64,000 nucleotides of DNA from Streptomyces sp. TLI_235. Its GTDB lineage: Bacteria > Actinomycetota > Actinomycetes > Streptomycetales > Streptomycetaceae. The notes beneath the pieces were generated by a model that worked only from the letters and a program-made list of their open reading frames with translations, ran no database searches and had not been told where the DNA came from. This document shows, piece after piece, positions 51,682-60,184 of the stretch. Positions within the stretch are counted from its first letter, which is position 1. Each line of letters opens with the position of its first letter. Both the position numbers and the translations under genes were made by a program. The stretch lies in NCBI GenBank assembly GCA_002300355.1, contig NSGV01000001.1, positions 5,394,001-5,458,000 on the forward strand, read 5' to 3'.

Positions 51682-52784
51682 GAGCTCCTCCGGGGCGGGG
51701 TGGGGGCGGCCACCGCCGGCACCAGGCCGAGCAGCACGGCGGCCGCGGCGGGCAGCGGCAGTCCGGGGACCTCCGGCGGTACCACCGACGGCGCGAACGC
51801 CGCCGGCCAGCGCCCGGCGCACCAGATCGTCAGCACCGCGACGGCGACGCCCGAGCCGGCGACCAGCCACTCGCGGGCCGCCCACGGGTCGGGCCGGTAG
51901 CGGGTGCGGAGACTGCGCCGGCCGCCGAGCAGCAGTCCGGCGGCGGCCGAGGCCAGCCCGAGCAGCAGCACCGGCGGCGCCCAGCCGCCGCCCGCCGCGC
52001 CGAGCAGCCCGTACAGGGCGGCGCAGACGCCGAGCAGGCCGAGCAGGGTGAGCGCGGCGGTGGCCCGGGCGAGGCGGCGCGGCACGTCGGCGGTGCGGCC
52101 GAAGCCGCGGGTGTCCATCGCGGCGGCCAGGGCCACCGACCGCTCCAGCGCGCCCTCCAGCACCGGCAGGCCGACGCTCAGCAGGGCCGCGACGCCGCGG
52201 TCGTCGCGGCCCCGCAGCCGGCGGGCGGCCCGCAGCCGCCGCACGTCGGCGACCAGGTTCGGGGCGAAGGTCATCGCCACCACCGCGGCCAGCCCGGCCT
52301 CGTACAGCGCGCCGGGCAGGGCACGCAGCAGCCGGGTCGGTGAGGCGAGCGCGTTGGCGGCGCCCACGCAGACCAGCAGCACGGCCAGCTTCAGCCCCTC
52401 GTACAGGGCGAACAGCAGGCCCTCCAGGGTGATCGCACCGCCCACCCGGACGCCCTGCGCCCAGTGCGGCAGCGGCAGTTGCGGCAGGGTCAGCAGGACG
52501 TGGGTGCCCTGCACGGGCGAGCCGAGCAGCACGGTGAACACCATCCGGATGCCCAGCACCAGCAGGCCGAGCCGCAGGAACGCCCCGTACGAGCGGGACC
52601 ACGGCTCGTCGCCGCGGCGGGCCGCGACCACGTACCCGGCGACCGCGCCGATCAGCAGGAGCAGCAGCGCATTGGTGGTGCGGGAGGCGGCGGCCGCGAG
52701 GCCGAGCGCCCACAGCCACCAGGCACCGGGGTGCAGGTGGCGCGGGCCGGCGGCGGGGCGTGCGGCGGTGCGGGTTCGTGGCAT
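51678..52784 (-). CDS. ECF transporter transmembrane (T) component
   Basis: A 368-residue membrane protein with about eight helices. The EcfT coupling region shows the A-x-x-x-R-G motif in VALAAAMDTRGFGRT and an ARRLRGRDD segment just before it. ATG at 52784; the open frame upstream is not supported. It starts 31 bases after the SCO2322-family stop and overlaps the ATPase gene at its own stop. It links the ATPase to the S component. Confidence 0.9.
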   Translation of the reverse strand: MPRTRTAARPAAGPRHLHPGAWWLWALGLAAAASRTTNALLLLLIGAVAGYVVAARRGDEPWSRSYGAFLRLGLLVLGIRMVFTVLLGSPVQGTHVLLTLPQLPLPHWAQGVRVGGAITLEGLLFALYEGLKLAVLLVCVGAANALASPTRLLRALPGALYEAGLAAVVAMTFAPNLVADVRRLRAARRLRGRDDRGVAALLSVGLPVLEGALERSVALAAAMDTRGFGRTADVPRRLARATAALTLLGLLGVCAALYGLLGAAGGGWAPPVLLLGLASAAAGLLLGGRRSLRTRYRPDPWAAREWLVAGSGVAVAVLTIWCAGRWPAAFAPSVVPPEVPGLPLPAAAAVLLGLVPAVAAPTPPRRSS

Positions 52785-52815
52785 GGCGGGGTTCTCCGGG
52801 CGGCTGGGTCGGACG

Positions 52816-53460
52816 TCAGCGGCGGCGGCGCAGCTGCCACCAGGCGCCGGTGCCGAGCAGCAGGACGAGGACACCGCCGAGCACCGGCCCGAGCAGGCCG
52901 CCGCCGTCGGACGGGGAGCCGGAGGCGGCGGGGGCGTCGGCCACGGCCTCACCGCAGCCCGCCCTCGGGTAGCCGGCGATCGCGCACAGCATGCCCGCGC
53001 TGTCGTAGCGCAGCGGCGGGGCGGCGGCGGCGAGGACCTCGGCGGAGGTCGCGGCGGCCGGCACCGAGGCGCAGGCCGTCCGGGAGGCGGGCGGGGTGCC
53101 CGCGCCCTTCGGGGCGTCGGCGGGCGTGCCGAAGTCGAGCACCACGGCGACCCGCTTGCGGCCCTGCTGGGCCGCGGTGGCGCCGCACAGCGCCGCGAAG
53201 TCCCCGGCGGCGCCGGGCCGCGCGGCGTCCCGGCCGCCGTCGGGGCTCAGCGCGAAGCGCCAGCCGTCGACCGAACCGTCGGCCGGCACGTACACCGCCG
53301 GGCCCTGCTGCTGGTAGGCCCAGGCGCCGCCGCTCCACTTCCAGAACGACCAGTAGCGGTAGTCGGCGGCCTGCGCGGGCGCGGCGGGCACCAGGACGAG
53401 GAGGGCGGCCGGGACGGCGGCGAGCAGCGCCGCCGCCGTCCGGCGGAGCGCAGCGGTCAC
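52816..53460 (-). CDS. SCO2322-family surface protein, beta-domain-like
   Basis: A 214-residue exported protein: signal peptide (AALLAAVPAALLVLVPAAPAQAAD), a globular domain beginning YRYWSFWKWSGGAWAYQQQG and PADGSVDGWRFALSPDGG, and a C-terminal membrane anchor (VLGGVLVLLLGTGAWW) with RRRR. The aromatic YWSFW...GWRF pattern resembles DUF4430, the beta domain of intrinsic-factor-like proteins. GTG at 53460 overlaps the stop of the toroid gene (GTGA). Place in the cobalamin-riboswitch operon suggests a corrinoid-related role. Confidence 0.8.
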   Translation of the reverse strand: MTAALRRTAAALLAAVPAALLVLVPAAPAQAADYRYWSFWKWSGGAWAYQQQGPAVYVPADGSVDGWRFALSPDGGRDAARPGAAGDFAALCGATAAQQGRKRVAVVLDFGTPADAPKGAGTPPASRTACASVPAAATSAEVLAAAAPPLRYDSAGMLCAIAGYPRAGCGEAVADAPAASGSPSDGGGLLGPVLGGVLVLLLGTGAWWQLRRRR

Positions 53461-54791
53461 TGCTGCCCGTCGTCCTTCGCCGGGGTGCCGGCGGCCGCGG
53501 CGGCCTGCCGGCGCCGGTTGAGGCTGATCATCAGCCCGCCGCCGATGCCGACCACCAGGCCGGTGCCGACCAGCCAGATCGGCGAGAAACCGCCGTTGTC
53601 CTCGCCGTCGGTGATGCCGGAGCCGGGCGCCTCGGTGCCGTCCGGGTTGGCCGAGGCGGCCGAGGCCGCCGCCGAGGGCAGCGCGGCGGGCTTCGGGCCG
53701 GAGTCCGCCAGCAGCTGGACGAGGTTGGTGCCGCCGAAGTTGTACGGGTCGAGCTTGGCGGCCCGGGCGACCAGCAGCAGGGTCGCGGCGGCCGCCGGGT
53801 CGGTGCCGTTCTTGCCCTTGGCGGCCCAGGTGTAGCCGTTGCCGGCCAGCCAGTCGGCGGCGCCCGCGGCCTGGTGCGGGTGGCCGGCCTTCACCAGCGA
53901 CAGCACCGCCCAGGAGGTGGCGTTGAGGTCCGGGGCGGGCTCGGCGCCGGGGGTGGCCAGCATCAGGTGCTGCCCGTTGGCGTTCAGCTGCCCGACCAGG
54001 TACGCGGAGGCGGCCTCGGCGGACTGCGCGTGCGGCACGGCGGTCGCGGCGCCGTCGGCGCAGGCCTGGGCGGCGGGCGCGGCGTCCGTCCGGTCGGTGG
54101 TGGTCACCGGCAGCGCCCCGCCGGCGGTGGCCAGCGCGGCCTGCCCGGAGGCCAGGCCGTTGGCCTTGGCGTCCGCGGCCGGCTGGTAGACGAAGCCGCC
54201 GCGCTCGGCGGCCGGGGCGGCGCAGCCGAGCTGGAAGGCGGCGAGGCCGTCCCAGGCGGTGCGGCCGGCCTTGGCCACCTGCGCCGGGTCGGTGTGTGCG
54301 GCGGTCAGCGCGCTGATCGCGAGGCCGGTGGAGTCGGCGTCGCCGGGGCTGCCCGGGTTGTAGGCCCAGGTGCCGTCCGCGTTCTGGTTGGCCTTCAGCC
54401 AGCCGACGCCCTTGGTGACCGCGTCCTGGTGGCCGCCGAGCGCGACGAGCGCCTGCACGGCGACGGCGGTGGCGTTGCTGTCCTCGGTCTTGGCGTCGCA
54501 GGCGGCGGAGGTGTCCGCCCGGAAGCTGGGCCATCCGCCGTCCGCGCACTGCTGGCCGGTCAGCCAGGAGACGGCGGAGTCGGCCGGGACGACCTTCGCG
54601 GCGGCCAGCGCGGTCAGCGCCAGCGACTGGCGCCACACGCCGTCGTAGGTGGGATCGCCCTTGCCGTACAGCGCCGCGGGCGGGGTGACCGGGGACGGCG
54701 CCGGGGTGTCGGCCAGGGCCGGTGCGGCGGCGCCGGCGGCCAGCAGCAGGCCGGCCAGCGCGGAGGCGCCCAGGCGGGCGGCGGTGAGCAT
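53457..54791 (-). CDS. surface-anchored alpha/alpha-toroid (terpenoid-cyclase-fold) protein
   Basis: A 444-residue exported protein: signal peptide ending ALADTPAP near residue 28, then toroid repeats with GGW/DGTW turns (SWLTGQQCADGGWPSF, GWLKANQNADGTWAYNPG, LLADS), and a C-terminal anchor (IWLVGTGLVVGIGGGLMI) with NRRR. Such folds occur in prenyltransferases, squalene cyclases and in the alpha domain of intrinsic factor/transcobalamin. The export signal and the riboswitch directly upstream argue for corrinoid binding rather than lipid cyclisation. ATG at 54791 is the first codon after the leader; GAAAGG lies upstream. Confidence 0.82.
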   Translation of the reverse strand: MLTAARLGASALAGLLLAAGAAAPALADTPAPSPVTPPAALYGKGDPTYDGVWRQSLALTALAAAKVVPADSAVSWLTGQQCADGGWPSFRADTSAACDAKTEDSNATAVAVQALVALGGHQDAVTKGVGWLKANQNADGTWAYNPGSPGDADSTGLAISALTAAHTDPAQVAKAGRTAWDGLAAFQLGCAAPAAERGGFVYQPAADAKANGLASGQAALATAGGALPVTTTDRTDAAPAAQACADGAATAVPHAQSAEAASAYLVGQLNANGQHLMLATPGAEPAPDLNATSWAVLSLVKAGHPHQAAGAADWLAGNGYTWAAKGKNGTDPAAAATLLLVARAAKLDPYNFGGTNLVQLLADSGPKPAALPSAAASAASANPDGTEAPGSGITDGEDNGGFSPIWLVGTGLVVGIGGGLMISLNRRRQAAAAAGTPAKDDGQQ

Positions 54792-54821
54792 GTGAGGGTG
54801 AGCCTTTCGGTGAGCGGTGCA

Positions 54822-55005
54822 GCAGCCCGGCGGGCTGCCCGTAGACCTCGACGGAACCGGGCGTGCCACGCCCGGCCGGCCGCTCGCCCCGGCCCCGGGC
54901 AGTCCGGCTCGCCCGCCTGGCGGGCTCACGGTTGCGGGTCAGCGCCGGATTCGCACCGGCTTCCCCCGGGAGGGGCGGATGGAGTTGTCGTGCGCACCGA
55001 CTCTA
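54822..55005 (-). ncRNA. cobalamin (B12) riboswitch and expression platform
   Basis: On the minus strand the conserved B12-box region GAAGCCGGTGCGAATCCGG, followed by CGCTGACCCGCAACCGTGA, lies at 54924-54965. Flanking arms that can close the aptamer are AGTCGG (about 55001) and CCGGACT (about 54903), giving an aptamer of about 54901-55000. Downstream are hairpins at 54857-54875 and 54822-54838 without T-runs, so control is more likely at translation of the toroid gene. A TAGAGT -10 box (55005-55000) places the RNA start near 54993. Confidence 0.92.
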
Positions 55006-55039
55006 ACGGCCACCCGCGCAGCGCCCGCAGCGGCACTGG

Positions 55040-55053
55040 TGGAACACGTTCCA
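55040..55053. promoter_or_regulatory. KstR-type palindrome upstream of the B12 operon promoter
   Basis: TGGAACACGTTCCA is a perfect 6+6 dyad and matches TnnAACnnGTTnnA, the operator of mycobacterial KstR. It is 37 bases from the 3' end of a KstR-like gene and about 35 bases upstream of the predicted -10 box of the riboswitch operon. Confidence 0.6.
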
Positions 55054-55089
55054 GTTCCGGGCCGGCGTACGGGTACCTCCCGGGGGTTC

Positions 55090-55689
55090 CTAGCCCGCCG
55101 GGGTCAGCAGCCGCGCAGCGGTGTGCAGATCGGCCCGCACCTCGGCCAGCGAACTGCGCCCGGACAGCCAGCTCAGCAGGGTCGCGTGCCAGGTGTGCCC
55201 GACCACCCGCAGCGCCGCCTGCTGCTCGGTCGTCGGCGGGCCGGGCAGCCGGGCCGCGGCGAGCACGATCTCGGACGTCAGCTCGGCCACCGCGTCCACC
55301 TCCCGCCCCACCGAGCGGTCCGCGAAGGACAGCGCCCGCACCATCGCCTCCGCCAGCCGCGGGTCGCGCTGCAGCGCGTGGAAGGCCAGCGTCAGCGTCT
55401 CGGCGACCCGCCCCGCCGGGTCCGGCGCCGTCGGCGGATGCCGCCTCACCTGCTCCTTCAGCTGCCGCAGCTGCTCCTCCATCACGGCCACCAGCAGGTG
55501 CACCTTGGACGGGAAGTAGCGGTAGAGCGTGCCCAGCGCGACCTCGGCGCCCTCGGCGACCTCCCGCATCTGGACGGCCTCCCAGCCGCCCCGGGAGGCC
55601 AGCGCGGCGGCGGCGCGCAGCATCCCGCGGCGTCGCTCCGCCTGGCGCGGGGAGAGCCGGCGGCCGGCAGTGGTGGACGCGGTCAACAC
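55090..55689 (-). CDS. KstR-like TetR-family regulator
   Basis: A 199-residue TetR protein closely resembling mycobacterial KstR, the cholesterol-catabolism repressor: ASRGGWEAVQMREVAEGAEV, ALGTLYRYFPSKVHLLVAVM, DPRLAEAMVRALSFAD and the C-terminal LLSWLSGRSSLAEV. GTG at 55689 with a G-rich site upstream. The mycobacterial protein binds AACnnGTT palindromes and responds to 3-oxo-cholest-4-enoyl-CoA. Here no sterol genes are adjacent; the only matching site seen is at 55040, in front of the B12 operon. It diverges from a glycosyltransferase gene over 203 bases, where an 8-bp GC stem (55744-55772) is the only feature noted. Confidence 0.85.
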   Translation of the reverse strand: MLTASTTAGRRLSPRQAERRRGMLRAAAALASRGGWEAVQMREVAEGAEVALGTLYRYFPSKVHLLVAVMEEQLRQLKEQVRRHPPTAPDPAGRVAETLTLAFHALQRDPRLAEAMVRALSFADRSVGREVDAVAELTSEIVLAAARLPGPPTTEQQAALRVVGHTWHATLLSWLSGRSSLAEVRADLHTAARLLTPAG

Positions 55690-55892
55690 AGCCCCCAGGG
55701 CATCGACGGGACGGGACCGGGCACGTGGCGTGAATCACCATCCCCGGCCCGAACCGCGAAGCTACGGGCCGGTATCTTCGAGGTCTCTCGTTGTTCACAT
55801 ACAAGACGACGATGACCACACCACCATGAAACGTGATCTACTTTAACCGCTTCGGCCGCCATGCCGGGTTGAGTAGGGACAAGGGGACCAGC

Positions 55893-57209
55893 ATGACCGC
55901 GTCGCCGCGACCGCTGCGGATCGCCCTGCTCTCCTACCGCGGCGACCCGTTCTGCGGCGGCCAGGGCGTCTACGTCCGGCACCTGTCCCGTGAGCTCGCC
56001 CGGCTCGGCCACCACGTCGACGTGATCGGCGCCCAGCCCTTCCCCGTCCTCGACGAGGTCGAAGGCCCCGGCTCGGTGCGGCTCGTCGAACTGCCCAGCC
56101 TCGACCTGTACCGCGCCGACGACCCCTTCCGCACCCCGGCGCTCGCCGAGTACCGCGGCCCGGTCGACGTGCTGGAGTTCCTCACCATGCGCACCGGCGG
56201 CTTCCCCGAGCCGCTGACCTTCTCGCTGCGCGCCCGCCAGTACCTCGCCCGCCACCGCGGCCGCTACGACGTCGTGCACGACAACCAGACCCTCGGCTAC
56301 GGCCTGCTCGGCCTGGAGCGGCACGGCTTCCCGCTGGTCACCACCGTGCACCACCCGATCACCGTCGACCGCCGGCTGGAGCTGGAGGCCGCGGCCACCG
56401 CCGTCAAGCGGCTCTCGCTGCGCCGCTGGTACGCCTTCACCCGGATGCAGAAGCGGGTCGCCCGGCGCCTGGAGCACGTCATCACCGTCTCCGCGAGCTC
56501 CGCCGCCGAGATCGTCGAGCACCTCGGCATCGGCGCCAGCGCCGTCTCCGTGGTCCCGATCGGCGCCGACACCCGGCTCTGGTCGCCCGACCCGTCCGTG
56601 GCCACCGTGCCCGGACGGATCGTCACCACCTCCTCCGCCGACGTGCCGCTCAAGGGCCTCGTCCACCTCGTCGAGGCGCTCGCCAAGGTCCGCACCGAGC
56701 GCGAGGCCCACCTCGTCGTCGTCGGCAAGCCGCAGAAGGAGGACGGCCCGGTCGCCGACGCCGTCCGCCGCTTCGGCCTGGAGAAGTACATCGACTTCCG
56801 GACCGGCCTGACCGACCGCGAACTCGTCGACCTGTACCGCTCCGCCGAGGTCGCCTGCGTGCCCTCGCTGTACGAGGGCTTCTCGCTGCCCGCCGCCGAG
56901 GCGATGGCGACGGGCACCCCGCTGGTCGCCACCACCGGCGGCGCCATCCCCGAGGTCGCCGGCCCGGACGGCGAGACCTGCCTCGCGGTGCCGCCCGCCG
57001 ACGCCGGCGCGCTCGCCGCCGCCCTCGGCAGGCTGCTCGACGACCCCGCCCTGCGAGAACGCCTCGGCGAGGCCGGCCGGGCCCGCGTCCTGGCGAACTT
57101 CACCTGGCAGCGGGCCGCGGAACTCACCGCCGAGCGCTACCGCGCGGCCGTCGCCACCGGGGCCGGGCAGCACGCCCGCGCCGGCCGCGGCTGGCGCTAC
57201 GTCCCCTGA
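55893..57209 (+). CDS. GT4-family glycosyltransferase
   Basis: A 438-residue GT-B enzyme. The N-terminal domain has GGQGVYVRHLSRELARLGH and DVVHDNQTLGYGLL; the C-terminal nucleotide-sugar domain has TTSSADVPLKGLVHLVEALA, LYRSAEVACVPSLYEGFSLPAAEAMATGTPLVAT and PEVAG, the GT4 glycosyltransferases-1 pattern. ATG at 55893 with AAGGGG eight bases upstream. First gene of a three-gene unit with a methyltransferase and a toroid protein; acceptor and sugar are unknown. Confidence 0.9.
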   Translation: MTASPRPLRIALLSYRGDPFCGGQGVYVRHLSRELARLGHHVDVIGAQPFPVLDEVEGPGSVRLVELPSLDLYRADDPFRTPALAEYRGPVDVLEFLTMRTGGFPEPLTFSLRARQYLARHRGRYDVVHDNQTLGYGLLGLERHGFPLVTTVHHPITVDRRLELEAAATAVKRLSLRRWYAFTRMQKRVARRLEHVITVSASSAAEIVEHLGIGASAVSVVPIGADTRLWSPDPSVATVPGRIVTTSSADVPLKGLVHLVEALAKVRTEREAHLVVVGKPQKEDGPVADAVRRFGLEKYIDFRTGLTDRELVDLYRSAEVACVPSLYEGFSLPAAEAMATGTPLVATTGGAIPEVAGPDGETCLAVPPADAGALAAALGRLLDDPALRERLGEAGRARVLANFTWQRAAELTAERYRAAVATGAGQHARAGRGWRYVP

Positions 57210-57259
57210 CGCTTCGCCTCACCTCCTTCAGTACAGCAGCAACGAATGGGAGCCCCGCA

Positions 57260-57994
57260 GTGCTGACCGTCGATTTCTCCCGCTTCCCGCTCGCCCCCGG
57301 CGACCGGGTGCTCGACCTGGGCTGCGGCGGGGGCCGGCACGCCTTCGAGGCCTACCGGCGCGGTGCGAACGTCGTCGCCCTGGACCAGAACGGCGACGAG
57401 ATCGCCGAGGTCCGCAAGTGGTTCGCGGCGATGGAGCAGGCGGGCGAGGCCCCCGCCGGCTCCTCCGCGGTGGCCATGGAGGGCGACGCGCTCAACCTGC
57501 CCTTCGACGACGACACCTTCGACCGGATCATCATCTCCGAGGTCATGGAGCACATCCCGGACGACAAGGGCGTGCTCGCCGAGATGGTCCGCGTCCTCAA
57601 GCCGGGCGGGCTGCTCGCCGTCACCGTGCCCCGCTACCTGCCGGAGAAGATCTGCTGGGCGCTCTCCGACGAGTACCACGAGGTCGAGGGCGGCCACATC
57701 CGCATCTACCGCGGCGACGAACTCGTCGAGAAGGTCCGCGAGTCGGGCCTGGAGCCCTACGGCACCCACCACGCGCACGCGCTGCACTCCCCGTACTGGT
57801 GGATCAAGTGCGCGGTCGGCGTCAACAACGACAAGGCGCTGCCCGTCCGCGCCTACCACCAGCTGCTGGTCTGGGACATCGTCGGCACCCCGGTGATCAG
57901 CACCCTCACCAAGGCCGCCGAGAAGGCGCTCAACCCCGTCATCGGCAAGAGCTTCGTGGTGTACGCCTCCAAGCCGCACCGGGCCGGCAAGTGA
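57260..57994 (+). CDS. class I SAM-dependent methyltransferase
   Basis: A 244-residue methyltransferase: motif I VLDLGCGGGRHAFEA, acidic motif II VALDQN, motif III MEGDALNLPFDDDTFDRIII, then SEVMEHIPDDKGVLAEMVRVLKPGGLL. The segment HSPYWWIKC and a C-terminal hydrophobic helix suggest a lipid-like or membrane substrate. GTG at 57260 is 50 bases after the glycosyltransferase stop; its own stop overlaps the next gene by four bases (GTGA). Confidence 0.9.
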   Translation: MLTVDFSRFPLAPGDRVLDLGCGGGRHAFEAYRRGANVVALDQNGDEIAEVRKWFAAMEQAGEAPAGSSAVAMEGDALNLPFDDDTFDRIIISEVMEHIPDDKGVLAEMVRVLKPGGLLAVTVPRYLPEKICWALSDEYHEVEGGHIRIYRGDELVEKVRESGLEPYGTHHAHALHSPYWWIKCAVGVNNDKALPVRAYHQLLVWDIVGTPVISTLTKAAEKALNPVIGKSFVVYASKPHRAGK

Positions 57995-59067
57995 CCGCGG
58001 CCGTCCCCGACGCGCTGCTGCTCGACGGCGTCCTCGACGCCGAGCAGGCCGCCGCCACCGTCCGCTCCATCCTCGCCGACCAGCAGCGCGACGGCGCCCT
58101 GCCGTGGTTCCACGGCGGCCACCTCGACCCCTGGGACCACACCGAGGCCGCGATGGCCCTCGACACCGCCGGCGAGCACGCCGCCGCCGAGGCCGCCTAC
58201 CGCTGGCTGGTGGACCACCAGAACCCCGACGGCTCCTGGTACGCCGCCTACTCCTACGGCCACGGCGGCCCCGACGGCGAGGTCACCAACGCCGCGAAGG
58301 AGACCAACTTCTGCGCGTACATCGCCGTCGGCGCCTGGCACCACCACCTGGCCACCGGCGACGACGCCTTCCTGGAGTGGATCTGGCCCACCGTCCGCCG
58401 CGCCCTCGACTTCACCGTCGGCCTGCGGCTGCCCGGCGGCCCGATCGCCTGGCGCCAGGACGAGGACGGCACCGCCCCCGACGAGGCGCTGCTCACCGGC
58501 TCCTCCTCGATCCTGCACGCCCTGCGCTGCGGCCTCGCCATCGCCGACCACCTCGAAGCGCCCCAGCCCGACTGGGAGTTGGCCGCCGGACGGCTGCGCC
58601 ACGCGATCGCCCACCACCCCGAGCGGTTCCTCGACAAGGACCGCTACTCGATGGACTGGTACTACCCCGTCCTCGGCACCGCGCTGCGCGGCGTCGAGGC
58701 CGAGCGGCGGATGGCCCGCGACTGGGACCGCTTCGTGGTGCCCGGCCTCGGCGTGCGCTGCGTCAGCGACCGGCCCTGGGTCACCGGCGGCGAGAGCGCC
58801 GAACTCGCCCTCGCCCTCTGGGCGGTGGGCCAGTCCGACCGCGCCGTGGAGATCCTCCGCTGGATCCAGCACCTGCGGCACACCGACGGCTCCTACTGGA
58901 CGGGCTACGTCTTCGAGGACGACGCCATCTGGCCCGAGGAGCGCACCACCTGGACGGCCGGCGCCCTGCTGCTCGCCGTCGCGGCCCTCGGCGGCGACCA
59001 CGCCACCGTCGCGGTCTTCGGCGGCGAGGGCCTGCCCGCCGGCCTGGTCGTCAACGACTGCTGCTGA
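57991..59067 (+). CDS. alpha/alpha-toroid (prenyltransferase/squalene-cyclase-like) protein of the GT4-methyltransferase operon
   Basis: A 358-residue cytoplasmic protein with toroid repeats: WFHGGHLDPWDHTEAAMALD, YRWLVDHQNPDGSWYAAYSYG, LEWIWPTVRRALDF and IQHLRHTDGSYWTGYVFEDD. Aromatic and acidic residues line each turn (DGSWY, DGSYW), as in terpenoid cyclases and some glycosidases. No DxDD motif of squalene-hopene cyclases is visible, so classic cyclisation is doubtful. GTG at 57991 overlaps the methyltransferase stop. Function within the operon is unknown. Confidence 0.8.
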   Translation: MTAAVPDALLLDGVLDAEQAAATVRSILADQQRDGALPWFHGGHLDPWDHTEAAMALDTAGEHAAAEAAYRWLVDHQNPDGSWYAAYSYGHGGPDGEVTNAAKETNFCAYIAVGAWHHHLATGDDAFLEWIWPTVRRALDFTVGLRLPGGPIAWRQDEDGTAPDEALLTGSSSILHALRCGLAIADHLEAPQPDWELAAGRLRHAIAHHPERFLDKDRYSMDWYYPVLGTALRGVEAERRMARDWDRFVVPGLGVRCVSDRPWVTGGESAELALALWAVGQSDRAVEILRWIQHLRHTDGSYWTGYVFEDDAIWPEERTTWTAGALLLAVAALGGDHATVAVFGGEGLPAGLVVNDCC

Positions 59068-59068
59068 C

Positions 59069-59122
59069 CGGACACCCGAAAGGGGCGGTACCCGACCGGG
59101 TACCGCCCCTTTCGGGTGTCCG
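59069..59122. terminator. very strong bidirectional terminator
   Basis: A perfect 25-bp stem (59069-59093 with 59098-59122) and 4-base loop, two bases after the toroid-gene stop; the convergent membrane-protein gene ends at 59127. Confidence 0.95.
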
Positions 59123-59126
59123 TCCG

Positions 59127-59996
59127 TCAGCCGCGCTGGATGCCGGAGGTGTCGCTCAGCAGACCGTGCGAACCGTCCGGCAGCTGCGCCACCAGCGCCG
59201 CGCCGCGCTGCTCGACCGCCAGGTACCAGGTGCCCGGGACGAGCTCGCCGACCGGCGGCCCCGCCGGGTTGTCCTTGTTCGCCAGCTGGCGGACGGCCGG
59301 CACCGCGAACCAGAACGGCTGGAACGACGCGGCCGGAGCGGCGTCGTGCACCTGCTGCGGGGCGGCCTGGGCCCCGGCCGGGTAGCCGTAGCCGCCGTGC
59401 TGCTCGGCACCGAACGCCGGGGCCTGCACGGCGCCCGGCTGCCCGGCCTGCGGGTAGCCGTACTGACCGGGCTGACCGGGCTGGCCCGGCTGGCCGCCCT
59501 GCGGGAAGCCCTGGTACGCCTGCGGGGCCTGCGCGGCCGGCTTGTCCGTCAGCAGCGGCGCCTGCAGCGCCGGCACCAGCGGGCCCGCGGCAGCGCCACC
59601 GGCCAGCACCAGCGCGGCCAGCAGGCCGAGCCAGGCACCGAAGCCGTGGCTGACACCCTCGCCGCCGCCGGCGAGCGCCCACAGCGCCGACCACAGCGTG
59701 GCGACCGACAGCGCGGTGCCCCACTGGTCCAGGCGCAGGCCCAGCACCTGGCGCCCGGTCGACGCCTCGCCCTGCAGGTGGTGCAGCAGGATCAGCACGG
59801 CCGCGACGATGCCCAGCAGGAACGCCGAGGGCAGGATCGGGAAGAGCGAGGCCTTCCACGCGTTCTGACTGTCCGAGGAGCACCGCCCGGCGATGCAGAA
59901 CTCGACCGTCAGGTAGGGCAGGAAGGACGCGATGAAGAGCAGCACGGCCGCACCTGCGACGGCGGCGTCTCCCCGCGTGAGAGCGCGCAGATTCAC
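59127..59996 (-). CDS. four-helix membrane protein with Gly/Gln/Pro-rich tail (DUF5336-like)
   Basis: A 289-residue protein: four hydrophobic helices in the first 145 residues (VAGAAVLLFIASFLPYLTVEF, AFLLGIVAAVLILL, ALSVATLWSALWALAG, WLGLLAALVLAG), a low-complexity stretch of GQPGQPGQ and GYP repeats (about 165-215), then a C-terminal domain containing WYLAVEQRGAALVAQLPDGSHGLLSD. The first part resembles DUF5336 proteins. GTG at 59996 with GAGGGG eight bases upstream. Function unknown; the terminal domain could be a small beta-sheet binding module. Confidence 0.65.
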   Translation of the reverse strand: MNLRALTRGDAAVAGAAVLLFIASFLPYLTVEFCIAGRCSSDSQNAWKASLFPILPSAFLLGIVAAVLILLHHLQGEASTGRQVLGLRLDQWGTALSVATLWSALWALAGGGEGVSHGFGAWLGLLAALVLAGGAAAGPLVPALQAPLLTDKPAAQAPQAYQGFPQGGQPGQPGQPGQYGYPQAGQPGAVQAPAFGAEQHGGYGYPAGAQAAPQQVHDAAPAASFQPFWFAVPAVRQLANKDNPAGPPVGELVPGTWYLAVEQRGAALVAQLPDGSHGLLSDTSGIQRG

Positions 59997-60184
59997 TAAC
60001 GTTCCCCTCGTTGGTGTGTCGTGTACTGCATGTCGGGTCGTCCCCGGACGTGCAAGAGCCTAGGGCCCGGGTCGTGCGCTGTGCACAGCGCCCCGGGGAA
60101 ACCCCCGAATTCGTTGCGAAATCGCCGTGGCTCCTGGTCAGGCGCACCACCGGCGGACCGGCCGCGCCGGCCGTGCGCCCCCGG

